Assembly (NCBI RefSeq): GCF_001403735.1
Contig: NZ_CXPG01000024.1
Location: 16 to 64,015 of the forward strand
Length of the DNA stretch: 64,000 nt
DNA from: Jannaschia rubra
Lineage (GTDB): Bacteria; Pseudomonadota; Alphaproteobacteria; Rhodobacterales; Rhodobacteraceae
Reading direction: 5' to 3'
Shown here one piece after another: positions 8,980 through 17,925 of this stretch. Under the pieces are notes generated by a model that worked only from the letters and a program-made list of their open reading frames with translations, searched no databases and was not told the origin of the DNA. How positions within the stretch are numbered: position 1 is the first letter of the stretch; each line of letters opens with the position of its first letter. The translations under genes were made by a program, and so were the position numbers.

Positions 8980-10280
8980 GGCAGTTCCTCCAGCTGGGTC
9001 CAGGCGGCGAGGACGTGGGTCTTGAACTCGTCATAGGCCGCATCGAAGGTCGAGCGGGCGCGTCGCCATGTCTCGCGCGTCATGTCGCGGTAATCGATCT
9101 CATAGACCGACGACAGGAAGCGGCCCGATTGTTCGACCGCACGGGTATGCTCGATCGGATGCGCGGTCATCCGGTCGCCGAAGACCTTGCCGAAAGCGTC
9201 GCGCATCGCCCGGTGCAACTCGTTTCCGGGCTCGTAGCGCGTCAGTAGGAAGCGCACGTCGAGGAACGCCTTATGCGATTTCCCCGCGGGGAAATCCGTC
9301 CCCGTCTCGAAATCGTCCAGGTCGGCGAGCGCCTCCGACAGCTGCCCGATGAAGGAGGTGGTGGAGTCGTATTCCCAGTAGCCAGGCCCGGAGGGGATAT
9401 AGAGGATGTCGGCGGCGAAGACGGCGTTCATGCTCTGGTAACCGATGGCCGGGGGGCAGTCGAAGATGACGATGTCGTAGCCGTCGGGCGGCAGCGCATC
9501 GAGCCAGCGTTCGACGGCGGCGAAGAAGGACCAGTCGGGATTGACGTGGCGGTACTGCGCCGAAGCGAACTCGACGAAGGCCGCATTGGCGCAGGAGGGC
9601 ACGATGTCGATGGTCGGCCAGCAGGTCGGGCGGATGAAGTCGCCCACGCGCAGATCGCCCAGGCCCGTCTCGGCGATCGAGGCGGGCACGCGGCGGCGGG
9701 GCAGGGCACGGCCCGATTCGGCGCCTTCCGCCACGCGGTTCATGCGCTCGGTCTCGCGCATCAGATCGCGCGCCATGATGCCCCAGACGGTCTGCTCCTC
9801 GGTCACGTCGGTCAGGCCCATCGAATGCGACAGCGTGGCCTGCGGGTCGAAGTCGATGCAGAGCACCCGATAGCCGTCGAGCGCGGCGGCATGGGCCAGA
9901 TGCAGCGCGGTGGTGGACTTGCCCGCGCCGCCCTTGAAGTTGGCGACGGCCACGCGGACCGCGCGGCGGTTGGCGGGGCGTTCCGGCTGGAGCGACTTGC
10001 GGTTGATCCGCATCCGGCGGCGCAACTCGTTGATCTCCTCGAGCGAGAACCAGCGCTGCCGCCCATCGGGCTCGACCTCGCCCGAAGGCAGCGAGGGGTC
10101 GGCGGCGAGACGGCCGCGAAACGTGTTCTGATTGACGCGGAAGATCAGCTCCGACACCTCCCAGGAGGAGAAGCGGCGCAGCGTCTTGGCATGCTCGGGC
10201 GAGAAGGTCTGCCGGCGGATGTGCCCCTGCATCCGCAGCGACGAATCCCGCAGCGCCCCGAGATCGGCGTGATCGAACAT
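8976..10280 (-). CDS. parA: Plasmid partition ATPase ParA/RepA-like
   Basis: A 434-residue ParA ATPase. The N-terminal region (about residues 1-110) resembles the DNA-binding arm of large ParA/RepA proteins and ends in a MerR-like segment (WFSLEEINELRRRMRIN). The deviant Walker A motif is KGGAGKSTTALHLAH near residue 118, followed by CIDFDPQATLS and the later IFDCPPAIGYQSMNA. It drives segregation with ParB and probably autoregulates the operon. One palindrome copy lies in frame at DFPAGKSH, in a loop before the LTRY strand. The gene is divergent from the replication initiator, with about 380 bases between them. Confidence 0.9.
   Translation of the reverse strand: MFDHADLGALRDSSLRMQGHIRRQTFSPEHAKTLRRFSSWEVSELIFRVNQNTFRGRLAADPSLPSGEVEPDGRQRWFSLEEINELRRRMRINRKSLQPERPANRRAVRVAVANFKGGAGKSTTALHLAHAAALDGYRVLCIDFDPQATLSHSMGLTDVTEEQTVWGIMARDLMRETERMNRVAEGAESGRALPRRRVPASIAETGLGDLRVGDFIRPTCWPTIDIVPSCANAAFVEFASAQYRHVNPDWSFFAAVERWLDALPPDGYDIVIFDCPPAIGYQSMNAVFAADILYIPSGPGYWEYDSTTSFIGQLSEALADLDDFETGTDFPAGKSHKAFLDVRFLLTRYEPGNELHRAMRDAFGKVFGDRMTAHPIEHTRAVEQSGRFLSSVYEIDYRDMTRETWRRARSTFDAAYDEFKTHVLAAWTQLEELP
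9278..9295. repeat. Putative parS palindrome inside parA, copy 3
   Basis: A perfect 18-base palindrome with the same core as copy 1, embedded in parA and translated as Phe-Pro-Ala-Gly-Lys. Its place in a variable loop of the ATPase suggests the site arrived by insertion and was kept in frame. Confidence 0.75.
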
Positions 10281-10371
10281 GTCCTACCTCAACGTTCTTG
10301 CATCATCGAAACCGGATTACGCCGAAGTTGACGATCCTGCAATCTTTGATCACGCTGTGGCAGGGTTCGGC

Positions 10372-10387
10372 TTTCCCCGCGGGGAAA
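10372..10387. repeat. Putative parS palindrome between parA and the initiator gene, copy 4
   Basis: An exact TTTCCCCGCGGGGAAA, 92 bases upstream of the parA start in the noncoding gap. At this site ParB binding could also influence parAB transcription or origin activity (inference). Confidence 0.75.
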
Positions 10388-10463
10388 AGGCGCCGGGCGG
10401 GCGGGCCAGCGGGGCAGGGCGGGTCGAAGGTGATTCGCGGTTGCGGGACGAAGCGGGCCGATC

Positions 10464-10545
10464 TTGGGGGGACAGCCCGGCGAGGCCCCCAGGGATTGAG
10501 GAGACACGGTGTGCTCATTGGGGGACACCCAGCCCGTCCCCCAAT
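10464..10545. other. Candidate replication origin with TTGGGGG(G)ACA repeats
   Basis: The gap upstream of the DnaA-like initiator contains TTGGGGGGACA (from 10464) and ATTGGGGGAC (10517-10526). The second is mirrored exactly by GTCCCCCAAT (10536-10545), giving a 10-bp inverted repeat around nine bases. Initiator genes of plasmids usually sit beside the iterons they bind, so this is the best origin candidate in the window. No canonical chromosomal DnaA box (TTATCCACA) was seen here. Confidence 0.5.
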
Positions 10546-10597
10546 ACCTGTCCATACCGATTCTTCTGGAGGAATGGGCGAAGGGAAAGGGAGGCTC

Positions 10598-10626
10598 TTG
10601 ACAGGGAGGCTGCTCACAACGCTAAT
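10598..10626 (+). promoter_or_regulatory. Candidate promoter of the replication initiator gene
   Basis: A perfect -35 hexamer TTGACA (10598-10603) is followed 17 bases later by GCTAAT (10621-10626), an acceptable -10. The start codon at 10664 would be about 30 bases downstream of transcription start. A second AT-rich hexamer (CATAAT, 10631-10636) is too far away for standard spacing. Confidence 0.5.
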
Positions 10627-10663
10627 CCGGCATAATGAATGAAGAACGACCGGAGGGGCGGCG

Positions 10664-11353
10664 ATGGCGGGGGCGAGCAGCCCGGCGGGCACGGCGCAGG
10701 GCAGGGGCCCCGCCTTCAAGTACGACCTGCTGACGGCCCTCGGGGCGCATGCCTGCCGGTCGGACAAGCATGCACAGCGGTTGGTGCTGCGGCTGATGAC
10801 GCTGGTGACGGCGCGCTATGACTGGCGGCACGACCGGCTCAGCACCGGCCAGCGCGAGATCGCCGCGCTCTGGGCGGTGGACGAACGCACCGTCAAGCGC
10901 GAGATGGCCAAGCTGCGCGAGCGCGGCTGGCTGGTCCTGCGGCATCCGGCGGCGCGGGGCAGGGTGGCCTGCTACGGGCTGGGCGTGCCGGCGATCCTGG
11001 CGGATACGTGCGGAGCCTGGGGCGCGGTCGGCCCGGATTTCGAGGCGCGGTTGGCGGGGCCTGTGCCGGAAGGGCAGGGGGCCAACGTCATTCCCTTTCC
11101 CGAAGGGTCCGGTCCCGGCGGTGAGGCGGGCATGACCGGGCCCTGGGGCGAGGTCGCGGCACGGTTCCGGGCGGCGGATGCGGCGGCGCATGCGGCCTGG
11201 ATCGCGCCGCTGCGGTTCGAGGGCGTGGCCGACGGCGTGCTGCGCCTGCGGGCGCCCTCCGCCTTCCATGCCTCCTTCGTGCGGACGCATCTGGCGGGAA
11301 CGCTGGCGGACCTGGCGCGGGGGGTGGCCTCGTCGGTCGAGGTGCTGGCCTGA
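10664..11353 (+). CDS. DnaA-like plasmid replication initiator
   Basis: A 229-residue protein. The N-terminal half (about 15-110) looks like a winged helix: RLSTGQREIAALWAVDERTV, then KREMAKLRERGWLVL. The C-terminal half from about residue 160 has the pattern of DnaA domain I: WGEVAARFR, WIAPLRFEGVADGVLRLRAP, SAFHASFVRTHL. It lacks an AAA+ module. This matches the 'DnaA-like' replicases of Rhodobacterales plasmids, which sit next to parAB as here. It should bind the upstream repeats and recruit host replication proteins. ATG at 10664 follows GGAGGGG. It replaces repC of RepABC replicons. Confidence 0.85.
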   Translation: MAGASSPAGTAQGRGPAFKYDLLTALGAHACRSDKHAQRLVLRLMTLVTARYDWRHDRLSTGQREIAALWAVDERTVKREMAKLRERGWLVLRHPAARGRVACYGLGVPAILADTCGAWGAVGPDFEARLAGPVPEGQGANVIPFPEGSGPGGEAGMTGPWGEVAARFRAADAAAHAAWIAPLRFEGVADGVLRLRAPSAFHASFVRTHLAGTLADLARGVASSVEVLA

Positions 11354-11372
11354 CGGTGCCGGCGGGCGGGCG

Positions 11373-11722
11373 TCAGGGCGCGGTCAGCCCGGGCGCGTCG
11401 AGCACGACGATGCAGTCCAGACCCGGCACGGCGACGATGGCGACCGCCAGCCAGCGTGTTGCCCTCCTTGCCCTCCTCGCGCGCGCGCGGTGGCGATCAT
11501 CGCGTCGAGTTCGCTGTCGATGCGGGTCTCGACCTCGTTCCGGTAGAGGTGGTCGGCCAGACAGGGGTGGAAGGGGGGGCTCGGCGGTTCGAGCCTGTGG
11601 GGCAGGGGGCTTGCGGGATACTGCGGCCGGAGCGGCGAGGCGGAGCCCGACCGGTTCGGGCGTGGCGTCACCTTTTGCGGCGAGGGAACGCAATGCACGA
11701 AGCTGCTGGGCCAGCACCCCAC
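11373..11722 (-). pseudogene. Possible frameshifted small gene, unknown function
   Basis: The gap between the initiator and the next gene contains a minus-strand segment that looks coding (LADHLYRNEVETRIDSEL, then DAMIATAR). It shifts frame at a run of alternating G and C (about 11487-11496). It then continues in the neighbouring frame with WLAVAIVAVPGLDCIVVLDA and a stop at 11373. No family is recognised. The break could be a real indel in the dinucleotide run or a sequencing error. Low confidence that this is a gene at all. Confidence 0.25.
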
Positions 11723-11808
11723 GGCCTGGACCTTCGACAGTCAGGTCATGGGAATCCGCCCCCGGAAAGGGAGAGGCCGTCCGCCGGTCGGCGCGACACG
11801 GTTCGGGA

Positions 11809-12954
11809 TCAGGATGCCTCCGGGCGAGCGGGAAGGTCGAGGTTTCCGGTGGCGAGGAACCGCTCAAGCGCATCCGTCCAGGGGGCCAGATCGAGCTTTT
11901 CCGAAGCGAGCCAGTCTTCGTTGTAGTAGGTATCGGTGTAGCGCGCGCCGCTGTCGCAGATCAGCGAGACGAGGGAGCCGGTCTGCCCGCGCCTTATCAT
12001 CTGCGACGCGATCCAGCACAGGCCGAAGAAGTTGGTGCCGGTCGACCCGCCGACCCGTCGGAAGATCCGGTCGGACAGGATCCGCATGGCCGCGATGGAG
12101 GCGGCGTCCGGCACGCGGATCATGTGGTCGATGACATCGGGCAGGAAGGACGGCTCCACGCGCGGCCGGCCGATACCTTCGATCCGGGAAGGCCGCGGGC
12201 AGGTCACGCTCCGGTCCCCGCTGCGATAGCAGTCGAAGAAGGCGGAATGTTCCACATCGACCACGCAAAGCCGCGTCGGCAGGTTGCGATAGCGGATGTA
12301 GCGTCCGAGGGTGGCCGAGGTGCCGCCTGTGCCCGGGCTCATCACGATCCAGTCGGGAACGGGGTTCTCCTCGCCCTCCATCTGCTCGAAGATGCTTTCG
12401 GCGATGTTGTTGTTTCCGCGCCAGTCCGTCGCCCGCTCGGCGTTGGTGAACTGGTCGAGATAGTGGCCACCCGTCTCATCCGCGATCTTCTGCGCGCAGT
12501 CGTAGACCATCGCGGCATTGTCCACGAAATGGCACTGGCCGCCGAACTGTTTGATTTCCGCGATCTTCTGGCGCGAGGTCGAGTGCGGCATCACCGCGAT
12601 GAAGGGCAGGCCGAGAAGGTCGGCGAAATAGGCTTCGGACACGGCGGTGGAGCCGGAGGATGCCTCGACCAGCGTCGTGCCGCGCCCGATGCGGCCGTTG
12701 CAGATGCCGTAGAGCACCAGCGATCTTGCGAGCCGGTGCTTCAGGCTGCCGGTGGGATGGGTACTTTCGTCCTTGAGGTAGATGGATATTCCGTCAAGGC
12801 CCGGAAAGCTGGGGTTGATGAGGTGGGTATCGGCCGAGCGTCGCGCGTCGCCTTGCAGGATGCGGATGGCCCGTCGCTGCCAGTCGTCCCGGACCCGATC
12901 GGGCAGGGGCGGGAACGGGTCGGCCGGGGCCTTCTGTTGCTGATGCTCGGTCAT
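11809..12954 (-). CDS. PLP-dependent cysteine synthase/cysteine desulfhydrase-like protein (Cds1 type)
   Basis: A 381-residue fold-type II PLP enzyme. The Schiff-base lysine is K72 in [17 protein letters not shown]. The Asn-loop equivalent is [20 protein letters not shown], and the phosphate-binding loop is [16 protein letters not shown]. The C-terminal motif [18 protein letters not shown] is typical of the Cds1-like branch, whose members release H2S from cysteine rather than only making it. I chose ATG at 12954, where family similarity begins (MTEHQQQ); the open frame continues far upstream without similarity. No transporter or regulator is adjacent. Confidence 0.82.
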   Translation of the reverse strand: MTEHQQQKAPADPFPPLPDRVRDDWQRRAIRILQGDARRSADTHLINPSFPGLDGISIYLKDESTHPTGSLKHRLARSLVLYGICNGRIGRGTTLVEASSGSTAVSEAYFADLLGLPFIAVMPHSTSRQKIAEIKQFGGQCHFVDNAAMVYDCAQKIADETGGHYLDQFTNAERATDWRGNNNIAESIFEQMEGEENPVPDWIVMSPGTGGTSATLGRYIRYRNLPTRLCVVDVEHSAFFDCYRSGDRSVTCPRPSRIEGIGRPRVEPSFLPDVIDHMIRVPDAASIAAMRILSDRIFRRVGGSTGTNFFGLCWIASQMIRRGQTGSLVSLICDSGARYTDTYYNEDWLASEKLDLAPWTDALERFLATGNLDLPARPEAS

Positions 12955-13693
12955 CTTGCCATGTCCTGCTGCCGCGTCGCGCTGAAGTCGAACGGCCGCC
13001 TGCGAGCCGCGTCCATCAGGCCGTGCATAGCGGCCCACGACGTCGAAGTCATGTCGCGCGCGGATGATGTGGTCGCCACCCACGCGGCATGACGTTCTTT
13101 GTCTGCGCCATGCCGTGCCCTGCGCGCGGGCAGGTGGCGACGCGTCAAGCCGCCGATCCAGTCGCCTGTCCTGCACACGCGTCGATGGCGGCTCTGGCCG
13201 AGGCGTGCGACGTGCCGGACGAGGTCTTGAGGACGATCGTGCCTGGACCTTCGCCCGCAACGTCCGTGTGTCGTTCTGCATGTCGGGCAAGAGGGCGCCC
13301 GCGGGCGGGACGTCGGGAATGGTGTCCGGCGACATCGCATGAAGGGCGTCGATCCTCCTGTCAGGCTTCCCCTCCGAGATCGTCGCATCCGCTTTCCGGA
13401 CACAATCGGCCTTTTCGGTCGGGGCCTTGGTGATCTTGATGTTCGGCACGACCTTTTTCTCCCTGCGCCACCAGAGCGCGGCCGGCGTTCGACGCGGAAA
13501 CGTGGCGTGCGTCGCCGCGGTTCGATCCGCGATTTCGCTCTGGCTGTCCGCGAGGAGAGAACCGGATGGTGTTTGCCGAGCGTGGAACCTTGCGGGCGTG
13601 AGGGGGACAAGGCCAGGATGAAGCCGGCGTCGGGTTCGTTCTATCCGGTCATGCCGGTCGCACTTGGGTGCGACGGAGCAGGCGTCGACCCGG
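12955..13693 (-). other. Region with a possible short or decayed ORF
   Basis: This 740-base gap lacks an intact gene. On the minus strand a GTG at 13449 sits nine bases after AGGGAG and opens a protein-like reading ([38 protein letters not shown]). That reading degenerates into Arg/Pro-rich sequence after about 70 codons. Other plausible fragments appear in the two other minus frames, such as [20 protein letters not shown] and [15 protein letters not shown] before a stop at 12951. This suggests one decayed gene, but no family is recognised. Confidence 0.3.
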
Positions 13694-15160
13694 CTACTTC
13701 GGGATCGGCATGTGGATCGTCGTCGTATAGGTCGCCCCATCCGAGCGCGAGGCGATTTCGGCGCCGATCTGCGGCGCCAGTTGCCGTATGAGCAGCGAGC
13801 CCAGCCGGGAGGACGGGATGGCTCCGTCCTTGCGCAATTCCACGATGGCGTTGGACAGGGTGATCCGCACGCCGTCGGACCCGATCCCCGCGGACAGGCG
13901 GATATCGGACGGCCCCGCCCGTGCGATGCCGTATTTCAGGGCATTGGTCAGAAGCTCGTTCAGGATCAGCGCGAGCGTCACCGCCTCATCGCTGTTCAGC
14001 GACAGGTCGTCCTCGACACCCTGAAGGACCAGATCATCCGTCCCGAGGCTGGCGCTGTCGCGCGTATATTCGACGATCCGCTCCATCAACGACCGGAGGG
14101 AGACCGTCGTCTGCCGATCGCCCATCTGCATCAGACCGTGAATGCTGGAGATGGCGCGGACCCGCGCCTCGAGGTTCTTGAGGGCGTCCCGCGCCTCCCC
14201 GACCGAGACATCGTCGGACTTGAGGGCGCGCGCCTCTATCCGGATCATCGCCAGGGCGATGGCAAGGCTGTTCTTGATCCGGTGATTGGCCTCGGCGACC
14301 AGCGTCTCGCGGATGGCGTTCTCGCGCTCGAGCGCGCGGCGGTTCTCCTCGATGTCGGTCAGGTCGATGAAGGTTCCCACCAGCTTCGGCCGCCGGTCGG
14401 CGGGATCGGTCGCGATTTCGCCGCGGATGCGGATGAACCGTTCGGACCCGTCGGGGATCCGGACGCGGTAGTCGAAGGAGGCGATTTCGCCCTTGGGCGC
14501 AGCGAACACCCGCTCCACCTCCGCGTGGACGCCACCGACGTCATCGGGGTGGACGCGGTCGAAGAAGGGGCCGGCATCGTCGCCGATCTCGCCGGGCCCG
14601 AACCCGAACATCTCGTCGACGGCGGTGCTGCGATCGAAGCGCCCGGTTTCGGGGTCGAAGCTGAAATAGCTGAGCGCCGCGGTCGATTGCGCGGCGCGGC
14701 GCAGGGACTCCGACAGCCGATCCGACAGCACGGTCGCGGTGACGTCCTGCGCGATCTGAAGGATCGCCACCAGACGGTCCTGCCGCTGGACCGGCGACAG
14801 GCGCATCTGCCAGTGATGTTCGGCGTAGGTGCCATCCGTCCTGAGGATGTCGAAGCGGTAGGGGCCGATTTCCTCGGGCATGCCGGTGGCGCGAATGCGG
14901 TCGACCGCGTCGCGGATGGCATCCATCGCAGCGGCGCCGCCGTCTTCCTCGGTCGGGGGAAAGGCCTGGAACATGCCTTGGCCGGCCACGTCGCGGCCGA
15001 CGGATCCCGAGATGACGGCGTGGGCCCGGTTGCGCCAGACAAGCGTCAGTCTTTCGTCCGACCGGAACAGGAGGACGGCGATCGGCGCCTGGTCCAGGGC
15101 CGCACGGAGGCCGGCTTCGTCGACCAGACCGTCATCCCGGCCGTCCTGCCCCGAACTCAT
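13694..15160 (-). CDS. PAS-domain sensor histidine kinase (HisKA_2/HWE-type)
   Basis: A 488-residue kinase with no membrane segment. A first PAS-like domain (about 15-140) is followed by a second PAS/PAC domain (about 165-275, [20 protein letters not shown] to [19 protein letters not shown]). The phosphoacceptor His293 lies in [19 protein letters not shown], the HisKA_2 form of the H box. An ATPase domain follows, with [14 protein letters not shown] as the N box. Such kinases in alphaproteobacteria often feed the PhyR general stress pathway or respond to light or redox. No response regulator is encoded nearby, so it is an orphan. The ligand is unknown. Confidence 0.88.
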   Translation of the reverse strand: MSSGQDGRDDGLVDEAGLRAALDQAPIAVLLFRSDERLTLVWRNRAHAVISGSVGRDVAGQGMFQAFPPTEEDGGAAAMDAIRDAVDRIRATGMPEEIGPYRFDILRTDGTYAEHHWQMRLSPVQRQDRLVAILQIAQDVTATVLSDRLSESLRRAAQSTAALSYFSFDPETGRFDRSTAVDEMFGFGPGEIGDDAGPFFDRVHPDDVGGVHAEVERVFAAPKGEIASFDYRVRIPDGSERFIRIRGEIATDPADRRPKLVGTFIDLTDIEENRRALERENAIRETLVAEANHRIKNSLAIALAMIRIEARALKSDDVSVGEARDALKNLEARVRAISSIHGLMQMGDRQTTVSLRSLMERIVEYTRDSASLGTDDLVLQGVEDDLSLNSDEAVTLALILNELLTNALKYGIARAGPSDIRLSAGIGSDGVRITLSNAIVELRKDGAIPSSRLGSLLIRQLAPQIGAEIASRSDGATYTTTIHMPIPK

Positions 15161-15455
15161 GCCCCTGATCCCGTCCCCTCGATGCCGAATGCGCGAGATA
15201 AACGAATTCCGGAACCGAAATCAACATTGCTGTCACCAGCATTTTTCCGAAGTTTTCGTCTCATCCGACAGACCGCCTTGCCGGTAGCCGGGAACCCGAA
15301 CACCCTCGGCATGGGCCGCGCCTTCACGAGGCGGCGTTGCGGCAGGAGGCTTGCCCATCCGGCCCGTCGAGCACCATGGCTTCACGTCATGGGCCGTCCG
15401 GGGTCGGAGCTGTGCACCATTCCCCGTTCACCGCCGCCATCGACCCTCTTTCGGC

Positions 15456-15860
15456 TCAACCGATCCAGTTTTCGACACGCAGCCCCCGAACCCGGCTGAA
15501 CTCTCCGACATTCGCCGTCACGACGACCGCTCCCGAGGCGAGGGCATGGGCGGCGATGAGCATGTCATTGGGCCCGATCGGCGTTCCCGCGAGTTGCAGC
15601 GCGTTGCGGATGCGGCCGTATTCCGCATCGGCCGGCAGGTCGAGCGCAAGCACCGGGATGCTTTCCAGTATCGCCTCGATCTGGGTCGTCAGCTTCGCGG
15701 ACCCCTTCTTGGCACAGCCGAAGCGCAACTCGGCCGCGACGACGATGCTCGTGCAGATCGCGTCCGGCCCGACCTCGGCGATGCGGTGGGACACGCGCCC
15801 CCGGGGGTTTCGAGCCAGTTCGGACACGATGTTCGTGTCCAGCATGTAGACCTCGCTCAC
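15456..15860 (-). CDS. vapC: PIN-domain ribonuclease toxin VapC
   Basis: A 134-residue PIN protein. The first acidic residue lies in YMLDTNIVSELAR, the conserved Glu in VVAAELRFGC, and the third and fourth acidic positions in GPNDMLIAAHAL and TANVGEFSRV. These are the four Mg2+-binding positions of VapC toxins, which cut tRNA or rRNA. The start overlaps the vapB stop (ATGA), the normal coupled arrangement. As a toxin-antitoxin pair on a plasmid it probably helps maintain the replicon. Confidence 0.9.
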   Translation of the reverse strand: MSEVYMLDTNIVSELARNPRGRVSHRIAEVGPDAICTSIVVAAELRFGCAKKGSAKLTTQIEAILESIPVLALDLPADAEYGRIRNALQLAGTPIGPNDMLIAAHALASGAVVVTANVGEFSRVRGLRVENWIG

Positions 15861-16114
15861 AAGTCGACGTCCCTCACCGGCGGCAGATCGTCGTCGATGT
15901 CGGGAAACCCGTCCTGCGGCGCGAGCGGCTTGAGCCCGGCCAGCACCTCGAGCAGGTTCTTCCGGCGCACAGGCTCGATCACCAGCCGGTCCCCGTCCCG
16001 GTGGATCATCACCGAGGTGCCGGGCAGTTCGAAATCGGCCGGAATGCGAACGGCCTGGCTTTTGTTGTTGCGAAAGAGCTTCGCTTCACGCGACGACGAC
16101 TGTTGCTGCGGCAC
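15857..16114 (-). CDS. vapB: Antitoxin VapB (AbrB/SpoVT fold)
   Basis: An 85-residue antitoxin. The swapped-hairpin DNA-binding domain includes AKLFRNNKSQAVRIPADFEL, then VMIHRDGDRLVIEPV, the VapB/VagC pattern. The acidic C-terminal tail (PDIDDDLPPVRDVDL) should wrap the toxin. The GTG at 16114 has GGGGGAG six bases upstream. The longer open frame upstream reads through the operator region and is not coding. Confidence 0.88.
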   Translation of the reverse strand: MPQQQSSSREAKLFRNNKSQAVRIPADFELPGTSVMIHRDGDRLVIEPVRRKNLLEVLAGLKPLAPQDGFPDIDDDLPPVRDVDL

Positions 16115-16137
16115 GGCGACCTCCCCCGCTGGGTTGC

Positions 16138-16153
16138 ATATGCTTGTGCATAT
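16138..16153. promoter_or_regulatory. vapBC operator
   Basis: A perfect inverted repeat ATATGC-TTGT-GCATAT, 24 bases upstream of the vapB start, in a locally AT-rich patch that also holds TATATG on the minus strand, a likely -10. VapB-VapC complexes repress their own promoter through such palindromes. Confidence 0.65.
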
Positions 16154-16258
16154 ACATCTTGCGTGACCGCCGTTCAAGGGCGCGCAGCATCGATCGACCG
16201 AGGACCCTCTTGTTTCTACCCGCGATGCGCATTCGTTCAAACGAAGATCCGGCCGTTC

Positions 16259-16993
16259 CTACAGCCCCATGCGCCGGGCAAGGCGCAGTTCGATCTGCAC
16301 CATGGCGTCGTAGATCAGCATTGCGAACAGCCCCACGATCAGTCCTCCCTGCAGCACGAAGGCGGTGTTGTTGGTCAGAAGTCCGGCGATGATGACTTCG
16401 CCCAGCGTGCGCGCCGCGACGGTCGAGCCGATCGTCGCGGTGCCCAGTGCGATGATGACGGACAGCCGGATCCCCGTCAGCGTCACCGGCAGCGCCAGCG
16501 GCAGTTCCACCCGGATCAGGCGCTGCCAGCGGCTGAGGCCGATCCCCCGCGCGGCTTCCATGGTCGCGGGCGGCAGGGTGGTCAGTCCGGCTATCGCGTT
16601 CTCGAAGATGGGCAGCAGACCGTAGAGAAACAGCGCCACCAGCGTCGGCCCGGCCCCGAAGCCCAGGACCGGCACGGCCAGCGCCAGCACGGCAACGGGT
16701 GGAAAGGTCTGCCCCATGTTGGCGATCGAGCGCGACAGCGGACGGAACGCCGCCCCCGCCGGGCGGGTCACGAGGATGGCCAGCGTCACCGCGACGACCG
16801 TCGCGGCGGCGGAGGCGGCGGCGACGATGCCCAGATGGCTCAGCGAGAGCGACAGGAGCGAGGTGCGTTCATAGATCACGGGGCCGCCTTCCGGCGCCAG
16901 CGGCGCGAAGACCGGCGTGAACCATTCGGGCCGCAGGATCAGTGCCAGCAGCAGGGCCACGAGAGCAGGTCGCAGGACCGTGCCGACCTTCAT
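16259..16993 (-). CDS. Osmoprotectant-type ABC transporter permease (YehW/OpuCB-like)
   Basis: A 244-residue membrane protein with five to six helices. The EAA-type loop is MEAARGIGLSRWQRLIRVEL, and the family motif MGQTFPPVAVLALAVP resembles the 'QTIPSLA' segment of glycine betaine permeases. The start at 16993 overlaps the ATPase stop (ATGA). It is the last gene of a four-gene minus-strand operon (binding protein, permease 1, ATPase, permease 2) with the layout of the E. coli yehZYXW system. A compatible solute or related quaternary amine is the expected substrate. Confidence 0.88.
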   Translation of the reverse strand: MKVGTVLRPALVALLLALILRPEWFTPVFAPLAPEGGPVIYERTSLLSLSLSHLGIVAAASAAATVVAVTLAILVTRPAGAAFRPLSRSIANMGQTFPPVAVLALAVPVLGFGAGPTLVALFLYGLLPIFENAIAGLTTLPPATMEAARGIGLSRWQRLIRVELPLALPVTLTGIRLSVIIALGTATIGSTVAARTLGEVIIAGLLTNNTAFVLQGGLIVGLFAMLIYDAMVQIELRLARRMGL

Positions 16994-17925
16994 TCGTGCA
17001 GTCCCGCGCGCGCCCGGATCGCGTCGAGCGTCACACGCCCCGCGGATGTGCCGTCCCGGTGGATCGGGACCGCCGTTCGCCCGGTCCACAGGCAGGCGGA
17101 CAGCGCGTCGCGGAGGCTTGATCCGGCGGGCAATGGCTCGCCCTCGGCGGGACCGTCCTCCACGGCCTCGGACACCGGGATCAGCGACAGCAGCCGCAGG
17201 GGCCGCTCCACGTTGCCCACCATGTCGGCCACGAAGGCAGATGCGGGGCGGGCGATGAGTTCCGCCGGGGTGGCATGCTGCACCAGCCTGCCGCCGTCCA
17301 TCACCGCCACGCGGTCACCGAGGCGGATCGCTTCCTCCATGTCGTGCGTGACCAGAAGGATGGTCGAGCCGAGCCTTTGCTGGATATGGCGCAGGTCGTC
17401 CTGCGCGCGGGCCCGGATGATCGGGTCCAGCGCCCCGAACGGCTCATCCATCAGCAACAGGTCCGGCCGCGACGCCAGCGCGCGCGCGACGCCCACGCGC
17501 TGCTGCTGGCCGCCCGACAATTCGGCAGGATAGCGGTCGCGGAACTGCGCCGGATCCATGGAGAAGAGGGTCAGCAATTCATCGACGCGCGCCTCGATCT
17601 TTTCGCGCGGCCAGTTCAGAAGCCGGGGCACGGCGCCGATGTTGCGCGCGACCGTATGATGCGGAAACAGGCCGTGGCCCTGAATGACATAGCCGATGCG
17701 GCGCCGCAGGATGTGCGGCTTGACGGACAGGGTGGACTCGCCGTTGATCCGCACTTCGCCCGATGTCGGCTCCTCCAGACGGTTGATCATCCGCAGAAGC
17801 GTGGTCTTGCCGGAACCGGAGGTGCCGACGATGACGGTGATCGTGCCGGTCTCCACCGTCATCGAGACGGCATCCACGGCCTTGGCGCCATCATAGACCT
17901 TGGTGATGCGGTCGATCTCGATCAT
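16990..17925 (-). CDS. Osmoprotectant-type ABC transporter ATP-binding protein (YehX/OpuCA-like)
   Basis: A 311-residue ABC ATPase. Walker A is GTSGSGKTTLLRM, the Q-loop is YVIQGHGLFPH, the signature is LSGGQQQRVGVARAL and Walker B is LLLMDEPFGALD. The segment RLLNWPREKIEARVDELL is typical of the ProV/OpuA branch. The C-terminal 70 residues are a shortened CBS-like tail; in OpuA-type proteins this region can sense ionic strength. The start at 17925 overlaps the preceding permease gene by four bases. Confidence 0.9.
   Translation of the reverse strand: MIEIDRITKVYDGAKAVDAVSMTVETGTITVIVGTSGSGKTTLLRMINRLEEPTSGEVRINGESTLSVKPHILRRRIGYVIQGHGLFPHHTVARNIGAVPRLLNWPREKIEARVDELLTLFSMDPAQFRDRYPAELSGGQQQRVGVARALASRPDLLLMDEPFGALDPIIRARAQDDLRHIQQRLGSTILLVTHDMEEAIRLGDRVAVMDGGRLVQHATPAELIARPASAFVADMVGNVERPLRLLSLIPVSEAVEDGPAEGEPLPAGSSLRDALSACLWTGRTAVPIHRDGTSAGRVTLDAIRARAGLHE

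Noticed and set aside
7856-11353. RepABC-type replicon
   Set aside because: parA and parB are present, but no repC follows. The initiator is divergent and has a DnaA domain-I-like C terminus, so the DnaA-like plasmid type fits better.
12955-13740. N-terminal extension of the cysteine synthase-like gene
   Set aside because: The open frame continues upstream, but the family similarity begins just after the ATG at 12954 and the extension is low-complexity.
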